The notes below the pieces were generated by a model. That model was not told where the DNA came from. It ran no database searches and saw nothing but the letters and a program-made list of their open reading frames with translations. A DNA stretch of 55,357 nt from Planctomycetota bacterium. Lineage in GTDB: Bacteria > Planctomycetota > JAJSAM01 > JAJVHW01. Of the stretch, positions 43,552-53,616 are shown piece after piece. The DNA lies in NCBI GenBank assembly GCA_021776825.1, contig JAJFFG010000014.1:1-55357 (forward strand), given 5' to 3'. Every line of letters begins with the position of its first letter. Position 1 is the first letter of the stretch. The position numbers and the translations under genes are program-made.

Positions 43552-43955
43552 CCCTCGTCCTCCGCGGTCGGTCCGTCAAAGCGGAAGCGGCCGATGGCCT
43601 CGTCGATCTCACCCCGCACGTCCGGCTCGCTGAGTCCCAGATGGACGGCGTCGCTCAGCAGGGCGTCGAGCCCCTCACGGAAGCGCCGCCGACGCTCGTC
43701 GTCGCGCAACGTGACGCGCCGATCCGCGATGAAGGTCCCGGACCCACGTCGCGAGCGCGTGACGCCCTCGGTCTCGAGCGCCTGGTACGCCCGCGCCACC
43801 GTGTTCGGGTTGACGACCAGCTCCCGTGCGAGCTCTCGCACCGACGGAAGCCGGTCGCCGGGCGCCATCGCCCCCACCGCCACCGCGTGCTTCACGGCAG
43901 AGACGAGCTGCTGGAAGAGCGGCTCAGGGTTCGTGGGGTCGAGTCGAAGCGCCAT
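43548..43955 (-). CDS. GntR-family (YtrA-type) transcriptional regulator
   Basis: A 135-aa regulator. The N-terminal winged helix (about 10-75) has P-S-V-R-E-L-A-R-E-L and N-P-N-T-V-A-R-A-Y-Q-A-L-E. A short helical C-terminus follows instead of an effector-binding FCD/UTRA domain, which is the YtrA subfamily. It leads the ABC transporter operon, presumably as an autorepressor through the palindrome that overlaps its promoter. Confidence 0.9.
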   Translation of the reverse strand: MALRLDPTNPEPLFQQLVSAVKHAVAVGAMAPGDRLPSVRELARELVVNPNTVARAYQALETEGVTRSRRGSGTFIADRRVTLRDDERRRRFREGLDALLSDAVHLGLSEPDVRGEIDEAIGRFRFDGPTAEDEG

Positions 43956-43958
43956 GAC

Positions 43959-43979
43959 TGTACTAATACAACTAGTACA
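43959..43979. promoter_or_regulatory. YtrA-type operator palindrome
   Basis: TGTACTA (43959-43965) and TAGTACA (43973-43979) form perfect 7-bp arms around a 7-bp spacer. It lies 3 bp before the gntR start and covers the -10 and start site. The AT-rich site stands out in GC-rich surroundings. Its shape fits operators of YtrA-family GntR regulators. Confidence 0.8.
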
Positions 43980-44000
43980 CTTCCGGGCTGCCGAGGTCAA
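43972..44000 (-). promoter_or_regulatory. Promoter of the gntR-ABC operon
   Basis: On the minus strand TTGACC (43995-44000) and TACTAG (43972-43977) are separated by 17 bp. Transcription would begin near 43965, inside the palindrome, giving a leader of only about 9 nt with no Shine-Dalgarno, so the message may be nearly leaderless. Confidence 0.65.
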
Positions 44001-44052
44001 GGCCCCTCTTGCGGACGTGACGCCGGGGCCGCCACATGCGAGAACGACGCCC

Positions 44053-44955
44053 ATGGCCGGAGGCTCGACCAAGGTGGTGGTGTTCGCGCTCGTCGCGAAC
44101 CTGGGGATCGCCATCGCCAAGCTGGTCGCCGCGGTGGCGACGGGCTCGGGCGCGATGATGGCCGAGTCGATCCACAGTTTCGCCGACTCCGGCAATCAGG
44201 GCCTGCTGCTCCTCGGCGGCGCGCGGGCGAAGCGCCCGGCCAACGATCGACATCCGCTCGGCTACGGACGTGAGTCCTACTTCTGGGCCCTCGTCGTGGC
44301 GGTCGTGCTGTTTACGCTGGGCGGGCTCTACTCGCTGTACGAGGGCGTCCACAAGCTCTCGCACCCGACGCCGGTCGAGAGCCCGTGGATCGCCATCGGT
44401 GTCCTTCTGTTCGGCATGGTCCTCGAGGGCGGCAGCCTGTGGGCGGCGTGGAAGGAGTGCGCGCGGGTCCGCGGCGACACACCGCTCCTCGCCTGGGCGC
44501 GTCGAACCGGGAACGTCAACCTGCTGGTCGTGACGCTCGAGGATCTCGCCGCGATGGCGGGCCTGCTGATCGCCCTCGCCGCGGTCGCGCTGACCATCAT
44601 CACGGGTGAGGTGCTCTACGACGCCGTCGGGACGTGCATCCTCGGCGTGCTGCTGCTGGTGGTCGCCACGTTCCTGGTCGCGCAGGTGCGGCGATTGGTC
44701 GTCGGCTCGTCAGCATCGGTCGCGCTGCAGGACGAGATCCGCGCCGTCTGGGCCCGCAACGGATTCGAAATGCTGCGCCTGATCGCCGTCTGGTCCGGCC
44801 CGGGTCGGATCATGGTCGCCTGCAAAGTGCGTCCACCCGATCTCATCGGTGACGCCGCCGCGCTCGTCGAACGCGTCAATGCGATCGAAGCCGAGGTACG
44901 CGCGGAGGTCGAGGAGATCGGGTTCCAGTTCGTGGAGCTGGATAGCAGCGCCTAG
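44053..44955 (+). CDS. Cation diffusion facilitator transporter
   Basis: A 300-aa CDF-family metal exporter. The signature A-E-S-I-H-S-F-A-D-S-G-N-Q (about residues 37-49) carries the transport-site His/Asp, and R-H-P-L-G-Y-G-R-E-S-Y lies near 72. About six membrane helices and a C-terminal cytoplasmic domain follow. It probably exports Zn, Fe, Mn or Co; the metal cannot be told from sequence. Its TAG stop is the first base triplet of an inverted-repeat element. Confidence 0.88.
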   Translation: MAGGSTKVVVFALVANLGIAIAKLVAAVATGSGAMMAESIHSFADSGNQGLLLLGGARAKRPANDRHPLGYGRESYFWALVVAVVLFTLGGLYSLYEGVHKLSHPTPVESPWIAIGVLLFGMVLEGGSLWAAWKECARVRGDTPLLAWARRTGNVNLLVVTLEDLAAMAGLLIALAAVALTIITGEVLYDAVGTCILGVLLLVVATFLVAQVRRLVVGSSASVALQDEIRAVWARNGFEMLRLIAVWSGPGRIMVACKVRPPDLIGDAAALVERVNAIEAEVRAEVEEIGFQFVELDSSA

Positions 44956-45191
44956 CCCGCACTATTCACGACGACTCACACACCTGAGCGGTCCAGACCG
45001 CCGATCTCTGCGTTGCGCCTCCTCCGAGACGGAACGGCGTCGCAGTCGTCGGCGCGCCTTGATCTCGACGTTCTGTCCTCGCTCAGGACGGGCCACTCGG
45101 CGCGTGGCGTCGCCCCCGCATCCAGGCGGCTCCGCGACTCCTGGGCGATGGTCGTCACGGAGTGCGCGAGCCTCATGAATAGTCCGGGCTA
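44953..45191. repeat. 239-bp inverted-repeat-bounded element
   Basis: The ends TAGCCCGCACTATTCA (44953-44968) and, inverted, TAGCCCGGACTATTCA (45176-45191) match at 15 of 16 positions. The element fills the gap between the stop codons of two convergent genes and encodes nothing recognisable. It resembles a MITE. Related ends occur at 47018, 47146 and 54845. Confidence 0.7.
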
Positions 45192-45192
45192 G

Positions 45193-46902
45193 TCAGCGAC
45201 TGCCGCGGGGCTGCGCGACGGTCGCCTCGACCGTGCCGGTGTCGGGACCGACCACGAAGCGGATCGTCTCACCGGTGATCGGATCGCGGCGCGTAATCGA
45301 ACCGTCAGCGGACGGGCGAGTGCCGGCGTACGGACGCGGCGCCCGCTGATTGACTCGGCGCGGACGGCTGACCGTGAGCGTCACGGACCCGTCCCCCTCG
45401 CGCCGAATGTCCGTCAGATGCACGCGGAACGCTCCGTCCCGCGACGCGACAATCGCAGGGATCGTCTGCGGCGTCAGGTCCTTCGCGCGCTCGGTCGGGA
45501 AGGCGATCTCCGTCGTTCGCACCAACGAGGCATCGAAGGTGTCGACACCGTGCGCCTCGACGAGATCCACGTACGTTCGATAGCGCCCTTGCCCCGGCGT
45601 CGGGGCGCCACCGACATGCCAGACCAGGAGCCCCGCACTCGGCAGATCGGCGTCGAACCCGCGGCGGGCGCGCACCTCGAGCACGAGGTACTCGTCGCTC
45701 CGCGGCGTCAGCGGGATGCGAACAACCGCGCCACCGTCTCCGACCGGCCGCAGTCGAAGACGCTGCGGGATGCGCGGATCGATGGTGACGGTATCCGCCC
45801 AATCGAGTCGATCGCGACACCACGCGCACATCGAGAACGGCGAGCGCGGTCCGACACGACGCCCGCCGCGGTGACCGATGGCCATCAGACAGAAGTCGCC
45901 CGAACCGGTGCGATGACCGATGCCGTACGAGTCGGGCAGGCCGAGCAGGTGGGAGAACTCGTGGCAGTGCTCGCCGATCTCACCGCTGGCGACCGTCTCC
46001 TGGGCGTGTACGTAATACGGCAGCCGCCGGCCGCCGATCGAGAGCATGGCGCGGTGCGGCCAAAGCGCCCGGCCCGGCACCGTCTCCTGCGCCCCCGGAT
46101 ACAGGAACGCGACGCCGTCGTAGGCGGCGAGTTCTCGGGTGCCGAGACGCTCGCGGAGGATCCGCGCAGCGGCGGCATAGAGCGAGCCGGAGGCGGCCCC
46201 CATGCCACGGCGGGCGTAGTGGGCGCGGCCGTTCGGCACGGTCACGGTCTCGAGCACGTCGCCGGCAACGCGCATCGCGCCGTTGCTCTGCTGATCGAAG
46301 TAGTCCGCGAGGGACGCCCCGTCGCCGCGACGCCCGGTCAGCTCGAAGTAGAAGCGACGCAGGCTCGCTGCCGAGGGAGCGGCGTCGCCATGCGCTCTGG
46401 CAAATGCCAGCGGCACCACGGCCAACCGGAAGCGGCTCTTCGAGAAGAGCTGTTCACCTCGGCGGCGAGAGCCGAGCACGACCTCCCCATCGCGGAGTGT
46501 GCGGTCGCGGACGAATGTCAGCGCCACGCGTTCGCCGGGCACGCAGGGCGCGAGAGCGTCATCCATGTCCGGACCCGATCGCAGGCCCCAGCCACCCAGC
46601 CCGGTCAGGACATCGCCGATGCGAACCCCTGCGAGCTGTGCCGCCGAACCAGCGACCACGCGCTGTACGCGCAGCCCGCCGGAGACCTCCGCCGTGACCA
46701 CGCCGAGGAACGGTACGACGCCAGGCGCCGGGAGGTTGCCGCGCACGGCCTCGCGCGCATCTCGCACGGGCAGACGGGGCTCGCGGGCGGTGGCCCGGGG
46801 GGCGACGAGCAGGAGGAGGACAGCGGCCAGTGGTGCGAGCCGACGAAGCGCGGTCGCGAGACCAGACCTCGTTTGGTTCTGTCCGTCGCCCGTGCCGCGC
46901 AT
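45193..46902 (-). CDS. Secreted M6-family metalloprotease with PDZ domain
   Basis: A 569-aa protein with a signal peptide (hydrophobic run at residues 22-34 and A-T-A-R near 37-40). A PDZ-like domain spans about 60-140 (G-V-V-T-A-E-V, A-G-V-R-I-G-D-V-L). The catalytic domain has H-E-F-S-H-x2-G-x2-D at 314-324, the M6 (immune inhibitor A-like) zinc site. A C-terminal beta region follows. It is expected to be exported and to degrade extracellular proteins. Confidence 0.85.
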   Translation of the reverse strand: MRGTGDGQNQTRSGLATALRRLAPLAAVLLLLVAPRATAREPRLPVRDAREAVRGNLPAPGVVPFLGVVTAEVSGGLRVQRVVAGSAAQLAGVRIGDVLTGLGGWGLRSGPDMDDALAPCVPGERVALTFVRDRTLRDGEVVLGSRRRGEQLFSKSRFRLAVVPLAFARAHGDAAPSAASLRRFYFELTGRRGDGASLADYFDQQSNGAMRVAGDVLETVTVPNGRAHYARRGMGAASGSLYAAAARILRERLGTRELAAYDGVAFLYPGAQETVPGRALWPHRAMLSIGGRRLPYYVHAQETVASGEIGEHCHEFSHLLGLPDSYGIGHRTGSGDFCLMAIGHRGGRRVGPRSPFSMCAWCRDRLDWADTVTIDPRIPQRLRLRPVGDGGAVVRIPLTPRSDEYLVLEVRARRGFDADLPSAGLLVWHVGGAPTPGQGRYRTYVDLVEAHGVDTFDASLVRTTEIAFPTERAKDLTPQTIPAIVASRDGAFRVHLTDIRREGDGSVTLTVSRPRRVNQRAPRPYAGTRPSADGSITRRDPITGETIRFVVGPDTGTVEATVAQPRGSR

Positions 46903-47017
46903 CGCGCTCCTCGAGTGGAGCGGGCGCCGCGTGCGCCCGATGTCGGCCTATCGGCCAACGAGGGCGCTCGAGGCAAGTGAGACGGCACGATCAGGCTCGC
47001 GCCAGGCTCAAAGTCGC

Positions 47018-47146
47018 AAGCGGGGATCGTTCACGAGGGCGTCGCGGGATCGCGGCGCGATCGAGGAACGGTGCAGGTGACCGCCGTCACCTGTCGCGTT
47101 CGCCTCTCGCACAGTGTCCCGGCGTCCTCGTGAACGAGGCGAGCTA
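47018..47146. repeat. 129-bp inverted-repeat-bounded element
   Basis: The left end (47018-47043) and inverted right end (47121-47146) share TCGTTCACGAGG and flanking bases. The right end begins with TAG, which is the purM stop codon. Bases 47026-47065 match 54853-54892 at 38 of 40 positions. It is the same family as the element at 44953-45191. Confidence 0.65.
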
Positions 47147-48208
47147 GGAGCGGTGGGCGATGTCGACGCCCCGCTCTCCGGCAACGAGGTCGCCGATCAC
47201 GCAGGCTCCGCTCTCGCCGGCCGCCTCGAGCGCCGCGAGCAGGGCATCGGCGCGCTCAGGCCGCGTCACGAGGATCATGCCGATCCCCATGTTGAACGTG
47301 CGGTGCATCTCGTCGGCTGCGACGTCACCGGACTCGCGGATCAGATCGAAGATCGGCAGCGGAGTCCAGCGCGTGGCATCGACGCGAGCGCGGACGCCCT
47401 CCGGCAGGACGCGCGGGAGGTTGTCGGTGAACCCGCCGCCCGTGATGTGGCACATCGCCTTGATGGCGTCGTCCTCGAGCAACGGCAGGAGCAGGGGCGC
47501 GTACGTGCGATGCACGGCGAGCAGTGCGTCGCCGATCGTCGTACCGCCGAGAACCTCCGGCGTGTCCGACACGCTCAGGCCGGCGCGCTCGAAGATCGCC
47601 TTGCGGGCGAGCGAGAACCCGTTGGTGTGCAGGCCCGACGACTGGAGGCCGATCAGCACGTCCCCAGGACCGACGTCCGGCGTCGGACGCAGGTGCGCGC
47701 GCTCGACGACGCCGATGACGGTCGCGCAGAGATCGAAGTCGCCTTCGCGGTACGTGCCGGGCATCTCGGCCGTCTCGCCGCCGAGGAGCGCGCAGCCGTT
47801 GGCTCCGCACGCTCGCGCGAAGCCCTCGATGACGTCGACGAGCACGTCCTCGTCGAGCTTCCCGGCCGCGATGTAGTCGAGCAGGAAGAGCGGACGGGCG
47901 CCCTGCACGAGGATGTCGTTGACGCAGTGGTTGACGAGGTCCTCGCCCAGTGTCCCGTGGCGGCCGACGAGGTGCGCGACATGGATCTTCGTGCCTGCGC
48001 CGTCGGTCGAGGCCACGAGCAGCGGCTCACGCAGCCCCTCTGGCATGCGGAACAAGCCGCCGAAGCCACCCACTCCTCCGACACAGCCGTCGCCGTGCGT
48101 TGCCTCGATCGCGGCCTTGGCCCGCTGGAGCCCGCGCGTCGCGAGATCGATGTCCACTCCGGAACCGCGATAGGTGAGGCCGCCCTGACTCGTCATCGAG
48201 GTCTCCAT
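47144..48208 (-). CDS. purM: Phosphoribosylformylglycinamidine cyclo-ligase
   Basis: A 354-aa AIR synthetase, the fifth step of purine biosynthesis. Family blocks: S-T-D-G-A-G-T-K near residue 67, G-G-E-T-A-E-M-P near 145, G-L-Q-S-S-G-L-H-T-N-G near 188, and H-I-T-G-G-G-F near 253. The length is standard. Its stop codon lies in the end of an inverted-repeat element. Confidence 0.95.
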   Translation of the reverse strand: METSMTSQGGLTYRGSGVDIDLATRGLQRAKAAIEATHGDGCVGGVGGFGGLFRMPEGLREPLLVASTDGAGTKIHVAHLVGRHGTLGEDLVNHCVNDILVQGARPLFLLDYIAAGKLDEDVLVDVIEGFARACGANGCALLGGETAEMPGTYREGDFDLCATVIGVVERAHLRPTPDVGPGDVLIGLQSSGLHTNGFSLARKAIFERAGLSVSDTPEVLGGTTIGDALLAVHRTYAPLLLPLLEDDAIKAMCHITGGGFTDNLPRVLPEGVRARVDATRWTPLPIFDLIRESGDVAADEMHRTFNMGIGMILVTRPERADALLAALEAAGESGACVIGDLVAGERGVDIAHRS

Positions 48209-48260
48209 GGGAAGGTCTCGAATCTAACGGCGAGGGCGACGGTCCCGTGATAATCCGGGC

Positions 48261-48455
48261 GTGAGCCGCACACCCAATCCACTCCGCGCGATCCAGGAGC
48301 CTCCGAGCGACCTCAAGCGGGACGCCGGACTCCGCGGCGACCAGTTCCGGGACTTCGCGATCGGGCTCGGTTCGGTGTTCGTCGTCGGCCTGGCCGTGAT
48401 CGCCGTCGTGGTCATCTCGGGACGGCGCCGGCGTGGTCAATCCGGCGATCCGTAG
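48261..48455 (+). CDS. Small single-span membrane protein
   Basis: A 64-aa product from GTG 48261. It has a charged N-terminus, one hydrophobic helix (about 30-53, G-L-G-S-V-F-V-V-G-L-A-V) and a short Arg-rich tail. The topology looks real, but there is no clear ribosome-binding site. Its end overlaps the convergent hydantoinase gene by 19 bp. Function unknown. Confidence 0.5.
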   Translation: MSRTPNPLRAIQEPPSDLKRDAGLRGDQFRDFAIGLGSVFVVGLAVIAVVVISGRRRRGQSGDP

Positions 48456-51400
48456 CCACCTCCACCGGGTGTCTCGATCCGCAGGATGTCGCCCTCGCGG
48501 AACGTGACGGCGGCACGTCCCGGGAGCTCGCGTTCCTCACCGTCTCGGATGAGCAGGTTACGTCCGGGAGCACCGGCTCGGCCGCCCTCCAGTCCGAACG
48601 CCCCGCGCGTGCGGCGCTCCGACAGGATGCCGCCGCGCAGCGCAGCCAGCATCTCGAGTTCGCGAACCGCGCCATCGCCGCCGCGCCAGCGTCCTTCGCC
48701 GCCGCTTCCGTCGCGCACTCCGAAGCGTCGCAGGATCACCGGCCACCGATGCTCGAGGACCTCGGGATCGGTGATGCGCGTGTTGGTCATGTGTGACTGC
48801 ACCGCCGACTCGCCGTCGAACCCCGGCCCGGCGCCGGACCCTCCGCCGATGGTCTCGTAGTACGCGCCGCTGCCGTCCTCGGGACCGAACGCGACGTTGT
48901 TCATCGTTCCCTGGCTGGCGGCGACGGCGCCGAGCGCTCCCAGCACGACGTCCACCACGCGCATCGACGTCTCGACGTTGCCCCCCACCACGGCATCGCC
49001 CGGCTGCGGATCGAGGAGCGAGCCGGCAGGAATCCGGATCTCCACCGGCCGCAGACAGCCCTCGTTGAGGGGAACGTCGCGCGAGATCAGCGTGCGCAGC
49101 GCGTAGAGCACCGCCGCGCGGGAGACGGCACGTGGTGCGTTGAGGTTCCCGCGTGAGCGTGGACCTGTGCCGGCGAAGTCGACGATCACACCCTGGCCAT
49201 CGATGGTGACGGACACGCACAAGGGCGTCCCGTCATCGAGCACGTCGGTGTGCTCGCGGCGTCCATCGGCGAGACCGTCGAGGAGTTCGCGCATCGCGGC
49301 CTCGCCGTCGTCGAGCACGTGCCCCATGTAGGCGCTCACGACATCGGCGCCGTGCGACGCCGCCAGCGCCGCGAGCAGCTGCGCACCCTGCGCGTTCGCC
49401 GCGGCCTGCGCGCGCAGATCGTCGATCCGCTCATCGAGCCCGCGAGCGGGATAGGGCCCGGCGGAGAGAACCGCGCGCACGTCCGTCTCGCGCAACGCGC
49501 CCTCACGCAGGAGCAGGACGTCGTGCAGACGCACGCCCTCCTCGTCGATGCTCTCGGAGAGCGGAGGCATCGAACCCGGAGTGACCCCACCGACATCGGC
49601 GTGGTGGGCGCGATTTGCGATCCAGTACCGCGCCTGCCCGTCGCGAACGCCGACCGGAGTGACCGCCGTGATGTCGGGTAGATGCGAGCCACCTGCTGTG
49701 GGATCGTTCGTCAGGAAGACGTCGCCCTCGCGAAGATCGCGGCCACGTGCCGCGGCGATGGCCCGAACGCTCTCCCCCATCGCGCCGAGGTGCACCGGGA
49801 TGTGGGGTGCGTTGGCGATGAGCCGACGCTCGCCGTCGAACACGGCACACGAAAAGTCCAGGCGCTCCTTGATGCTCGTCGAGTGACTGACCCGCTCGAG
49901 CACCGCACCCATCCGCTCCGCGATCGACATGAACGCGTTCGAGAAGAGCGCGAGGAACACCGGATCACGCTGCGAGGTCGGTCGTGGCGGGGGCAGCGTC
50001 CGCTCCGCGCGAAGACGCAACAGGCCGGAGGCGTCCAACTCGACCTGCCAGCCGGGCTCCACGAGGACCGTGGTCACGGAGTCGACGATCAGGGCCGGCC
50101 CCGGTCGGTTCTCGCCCGGGGTCAGGTCGGTCACGGCGAGCACGGGGATCTTCCGCGCCTCCGGGCCGTCAGGTCCGACGAACCAGACCGTTGCCTCGCG
50201 CGGCTCGCGCGACGTGCTGACCCGAGAGATCGAGGGCTCAGCCACGGTCTCTGCCTGCTCCCGCTCGACCGTGCGCAGGCGCGCCGCGACGCACTCCAGC
50301 CGATGATCGCGCCGTGCGAATCCGAAGAGGCGTCGATGTGCGATGTGGAACTCGTTCGCGGTCGCCACCACGCTGCCGAACGGCACGGCGATCGTGTGAT
50401 CGACGCCCGCGTACCGCAGCTCGACACGGCAATCGGACGCGATCTGGTCCCGCGTCACGCCGCCTTCGACAAGTCGCGCCTGTCCACGCTCCGCCAGCTG
50501 CGCGAAGGCGTGCTCGGCGAGCGCTGCGGTCTCGTCTCCCCACGCCCCGGTGACCGCCGATGCCTCTTCGTGGGCCAGCCGCGCCCCGCCGATGCCCCAC
50601 GCGCTCAGCACGCTCCCGAGCGGATGCACCAGCACGGTCCGCATGCCGAGTTCTGCAGCGAGCGCGCACGCGTGCTGACCGCCCGCACCGCCGAAGCAGA
50701 CGAGCGCATGCGCACGCACATCGTGGCCGCGCGAGACGGAGACCTCGCGGATGGCCTGCGCCATCCGCGCCACGGCGATCCGAACGAATCCGAGCGCCGC
50801 CTCTTCGACCTCGAGTCCCGCGGCGTCGGCCAGTTCGGCGACCGCGGCCCGTGATGCCGTCACGTCGAAGGCGTCGGTGCCACTCAGTCCGAAGCAATGT
50901 GGGAAATCCTGCGGCACAAGGCGGCCAAGCACCGCGTTGGCGTCCGTAAGTGCCGCGGCACCACCACGGCCGTACCCCGCGGGACCGGGTACCGCACCGA
51001 CGCTCTCGGGGCCGACGCACAGCCTGCGCCCGTCGAAGGTGAGTCGGGAGCCACCGCCTGCCGCAACGGTCTCGAGGCGCAGCGCGGGCACCTGCAGACG
51101 AACGCCGGCCGCCCGCGTCTCGTAGACGATCTCGTGCTCACCCGCCCACCGGCAGACGTCCGTGCTCGTCCCGCCCATGTCGAAACCGATCACCTGCGTC
51201 GCACCAACGAGCCGCGCGACGGAAGCGGCGGCGAGTGCCCCACCAGCCGGACCCGACAGGACAGCGCGCGGCCCACTCGCCCGCGCCGCATCCGTCAGCC
51301 CGCCGTGACTCTCCATGAATCCGACGCGGACGTCGTCGGCGAACGCCGCTCGGAAGCGGTCGAGAGAGCGACGCAAGACGGGCGTCAGATACGCATCTGC

Positions 51401-52027
51401 CGCAGCCGTCGCCGCTCGCGGTACGACCTTCACCTCACGCGCGATCTCGTGCGACGCCGCGACGTGACGGATGCCCGCGGCACGGAGGATCTCCGCGGTG
51501 CGCCGCTCGTGGGCCGGTTCGGCGTAGCTGTGCAGAAACGCGATGCAGACAGACTTCACGTCGGCGGCGATGAGTTTCGCTGCTGCCCGCCGGACGGCGT
51601 CCTCGTCGAGCGGCGTACGGACCGTGCCGTCGGCAAGCACGCGCTCCGGGATCTCGATTGCGCGCTCCGGCAACGGTCGTTCGCGACGCACCTCGAGGGC
51701 GAACAGATCCGGACGTTCCTGAGTGCCGATGACGAGCAGGTCACGAAAGCCCGCGGTGACGAGCAGCGCGCAGCGTTCACCGCGACGTTCGAGGAGCGCG
51801 TTCGTGGCGACGGTCGTGCCGCAGCGCACCGAGTCGAGCACGTCGGCGGTGATCGGTCCGTCGCCCGCGCCCACGACCTCGCGAATGGCGGCGACGGCTC
51901 CGTCGTGGCTGGCGTCTGCCGGATCGCTGGGGACCTTGCGGACCGTGACCGTCCCGTCGGGTGCCATGGCGACGATGTCGGTGAACGTCCCGCCGCGATC
52001 GACGGCGACGCGCCACCCGGTCGTCAT
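48437..52027 (-). CDS. Fused HyuA-HyuB hydantoinase/5-oxoprolinase
   Basis: A 1196-aa protein. The N-terminal half (to about 690) is HyuA-like, an ATPase of the actin/acetate kinase fold with D-R-G-G-T-F-T-D at residues 10-17 and D-M-G-G-T-S-T-D near 285. The C-terminal half is HyuB-like, beginning near [13 protein letters not shown] (about 700). The fused form is like eukaryotic 5-oxoprolinase. The reaction is ATP-dependent opening of a lactam/hydantoin-type ring. It overlaps the FAD dehydrogenase gene by 4 bp in a three-gene operon. The natural substrate is undetermined. Confidence 0.88.
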   Translation of the reverse strand: MTTGWRVAVDRGGTFTDIVAMAPDGTVTVRKVPSDPADASHDGAVAAIREVVGAGDGPITADVLDSVRCGTTVATNALLERRGERCALLVTAGFRDLLVIGTQERPDLFALEVRRERPLPERAIEIPERVLADGTVRTPLDEDAVRRAAAKLIAADVKSVCIAFLHSYAEPAHERRTAEILRAAGIRHVAASHEIAREVKVVPRAATAAADAYLTPVLRRSLDRFRAAFADDVRVGFMESHGGLTDAARASGPRAVLSGPAGGALAAASVARLVGATQVIGFDMGGTSTDVCRWAGEHEIVYETRAAGVRLQVPALRLETVAAGGGSRLTFDGRRLCVGPESVGAVPGPAGYGRGGAAALTDANAVLGRLVPQDFPHCFGLSGTDAFDVTASRAAVAELADAAGLEVEEAALGFVRIAVARMAQAIREVSVSRGHDVRAHALVCFGGAGGQHACALAAELGMRTVLVHPLGSVLSAWGIGGARLAHEEASAVTGAWGDETAALAEHAFAQLAERGQARLVEGGVTRDQIASDCRVELRYAGVDHTIAVPFGSVVATANEFHIAHRRLFGFARRDHRLECVAARLRTVEREQAETVAEPSISRVSTSREPREATVWFVGPDGPEARKIPVLAVTDLTPGENRPGPALIVDSVTTVLVEPGWQVELDASGLLRLRAERTLPPPRPTSQRDPVFLALFSNAFMSIAERMGAVLERVSHSTSIKERLDFSCAVFDGERRLIANAPHIPVHLGAMGESVRAIAAARGRDLREGDVFLTNDPTAGGSHLPDITAVTPVGVRDGQARYWIANRAHHADVGGVTPGSMPPLSESIDEEGVRLHDVLLLREGALRETDVRAVLSAGPYPARGLDERIDDLRAQAAANAQGAQLLAALAASHGADVVSAYMGHVLDDGEAAMRELLDGLADGRREHTDVLDDGTPLCVSVTIDGQGVIVDFAGTGPRSRGNLNAPRAVSRAAVLYALRTLISRDVPLNEGCLRPVEIRIPAGSLLDPQPGDAVVGGNVETSMRVVDVVLGALGAVAASQGTMNNVAFGPEDGSGAYYETIGGGSGAGPGFDGESAVQSHMTNTRITDPEVLEHRWPVILRRFGVRDGSGGEGRWRGGDGAVRELEMLAALRGGILSERRTRGAFGLEGGRAGAPGRNLLIRDGEERELPGRAAVTFREGDILRIETPGGGGYGSPD

Positions 52028-53616
52028 GCGTCCGCCGGGTCGAACAGAACTCCCGGTGCGAGACGACCCGAGGGATCCAGCGCACGCTTCACGGCCCGCA
52101 TCTCTGCGATGCCGTCGTCACCGCGCAGAGCGCGCAGGAATTGCTGCTTCACGGGGTGTCGCCCGACACCGTGTTCCGCGAGCGGCGAGCCGCCCATCTC
52201 GACGACAAGTTCGCCCAGTTCGAGAAGCGCCTCCTTGCCGGCGCGCACGTCGTCGGCGTTCCGAGGGATCACGTTGGGGTGGACGTTGCCGTCGCCGATG
52301 TGCCCCCAGATCGCGTGGTCCAGACCGCGCGCGTCGAACGCTGCGCGGTACGCCGCGAACGCTTCCCCCATCCGTTCGAACGGAACGATGAAGTCCCCCG
52401 CCACCTTGTGCACACCGGAGTCACGCAGCCGCGCGTCGCGCACGCGATGGTTGACCGCCATCGGCACGGCCTCGCGCAGCGCGGCGATCCTCGCGGCCTT
52501 CGCGTGCTCGCCCGGGAGTGCCGCCTCCAAGCGGTCGGCGTGATCACCGAGGAGGGCGACGAGTCGACGAAGAGGCGAGTCCGGTCCGTCGGGATCGACG
52601 AGTTGATCGATGGCCTCCTCGGCATCGAGTGGCGTGTGCAAGTCGACCCGGAACACCAGCGCCAGCGCGTCCGTGGGGTCGATGGGCAGGCCCTGCTTGC
52701 GATCCTCGCCGTCGGCAACCAAGAGCTCCAGGCAGCGCTGATCCATGTGCTCGATCGACGGCACGTCGAGCCCGTTCGGATCCCGGTTCGCCCACGTGTC
52801 CTGCGACGCGTCGCGCAGTCGGCGAACGATCTCGAGACCCTCTGACTCCGATCGCATCGGGAGCCAACAGAGCAGCGACGACACCGGCAGCGGCGTCAGC
52901 TCGAGGTCGACGGCGACGACGACGCCAAGCGTGCCCTCGCTCCCGATGAATAGGTCGACGAGGTCCATACCGTCCGCCGCATGGAAACCGGCGGAGCACT
53001 TCGGTACGTCGGGATCGCGGTACGTCGGAACGTCGAGCCGCAGGACATCACCGGTCGTCCGCTCGATCTCGATCCACCCGTCCGGATGCGCCACGACGTC
53101 TCCACGACGGAGCTCGAGGACATCTCCGTCGGGAAGGACGACGGTCAACCCTCGCACCGCGCGACGCATGGTTCCGTGTTTGAACGTCGCCGCACCTGCC
53201 GCGTTCGTCGCCACGGCGCCGCCGACGAATGCGCCGTCGTACGTCGGCGCGGGGGCGAGGAACAACCCGTGCTCGCGGGCGCGTTCCAGCAGCGTCATCA
53301 GGGCTACTCCGGCACCACATCGCGCGACGCGCGTGTCGATATTGACCTCGAGTGCGTCGAGACCGTCCGTCGCCAGCAGGGCTCCGCCATCCGGCGTCGC
53401 GCCGCCGGTCAGCGACGACTGCGCCCCCAGCGGGAGTACACGGTCGTGCGCGCGAAGTACGGCCACCACGCCGCCTTCCGTACGCGGTGCAAACAGCGCA
53501 TCGGCGTGGCCGCCCGGGAAGTACGCAGCATCGACGAGCCAGGTCTCAGTGAGCTCACGCGGAGTCGGCAGCGCCACGTCGCCATGCGGCGATCGACAGA
53601 CGGCTCGATGCGTCAT
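52024..53616 (-). CDS. GlcD-like FAD-linked 2-hydroxyacid dehydrogenase
   Basis: A 530-aa flavoprotein with an FAD-binding type 4 (PCMH) N-terminal domain. G-A-Q-S-S-L-T-G-G is near residue 67, and G-G-A-V-A-T-N-A-A-G-A near 130 is the pyrophosphate-binding stretch. The C-terminal domain ends H-I-G-D-G-N-V-H-P-N (about 445-455) and E-H-G-V-G-R, which are metal/substrate residues of D-lactate/glycolate/D-2-hydroxyglutarate dehydrogenases. The start ATG 53616 overlaps the LarA-like stop. Substrate class D-2-hydroxyacid; the exact acid is unknown. Confidence 0.88.
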   Translation of the reverse strand: MTHRAVCRSPHGDVALPTPRELTETWLVDAAYFPGGHADALFAPRTEGGVVAVLRAHDRVLPLGAQSSLTGGATPDGGALLATDGLDALEVNIDTRVARCGAGVALMTLLERAREHGLFLAPAPTYDGAFVGGAVATNAAGAATFKHGTMRRAVRGLTVVLPDGDVLELRRGDVVAHPDGWIEIERTTGDVLRLDVPTYRDPDVPKCSAGFHAADGMDLVDLFIGSEGTLGVVVAVDLELTPLPVSSLLCWLPMRSESEGLEIVRRLRDASQDTWANRDPNGLDVPSIEHMDQRCLELLVADGEDRKQGLPIDPTDALALVFRVDLHTPLDAEEAIDQLVDPDGPDSPLRRLVALLGDHADRLEAALPGEHAKAARIAALREAVPMAVNHRVRDARLRDSGVHKVAGDFIVPFERMGEAFAAYRAAFDARGLDHAIWGHIGDGNVHPNVIPRNADDVRAGKEALLELGELVVEMGGSPLAEHGVGRHPVKQQFLRALRGDDGIAEMRAVKRALDPSGRLAPGVLFDPADA

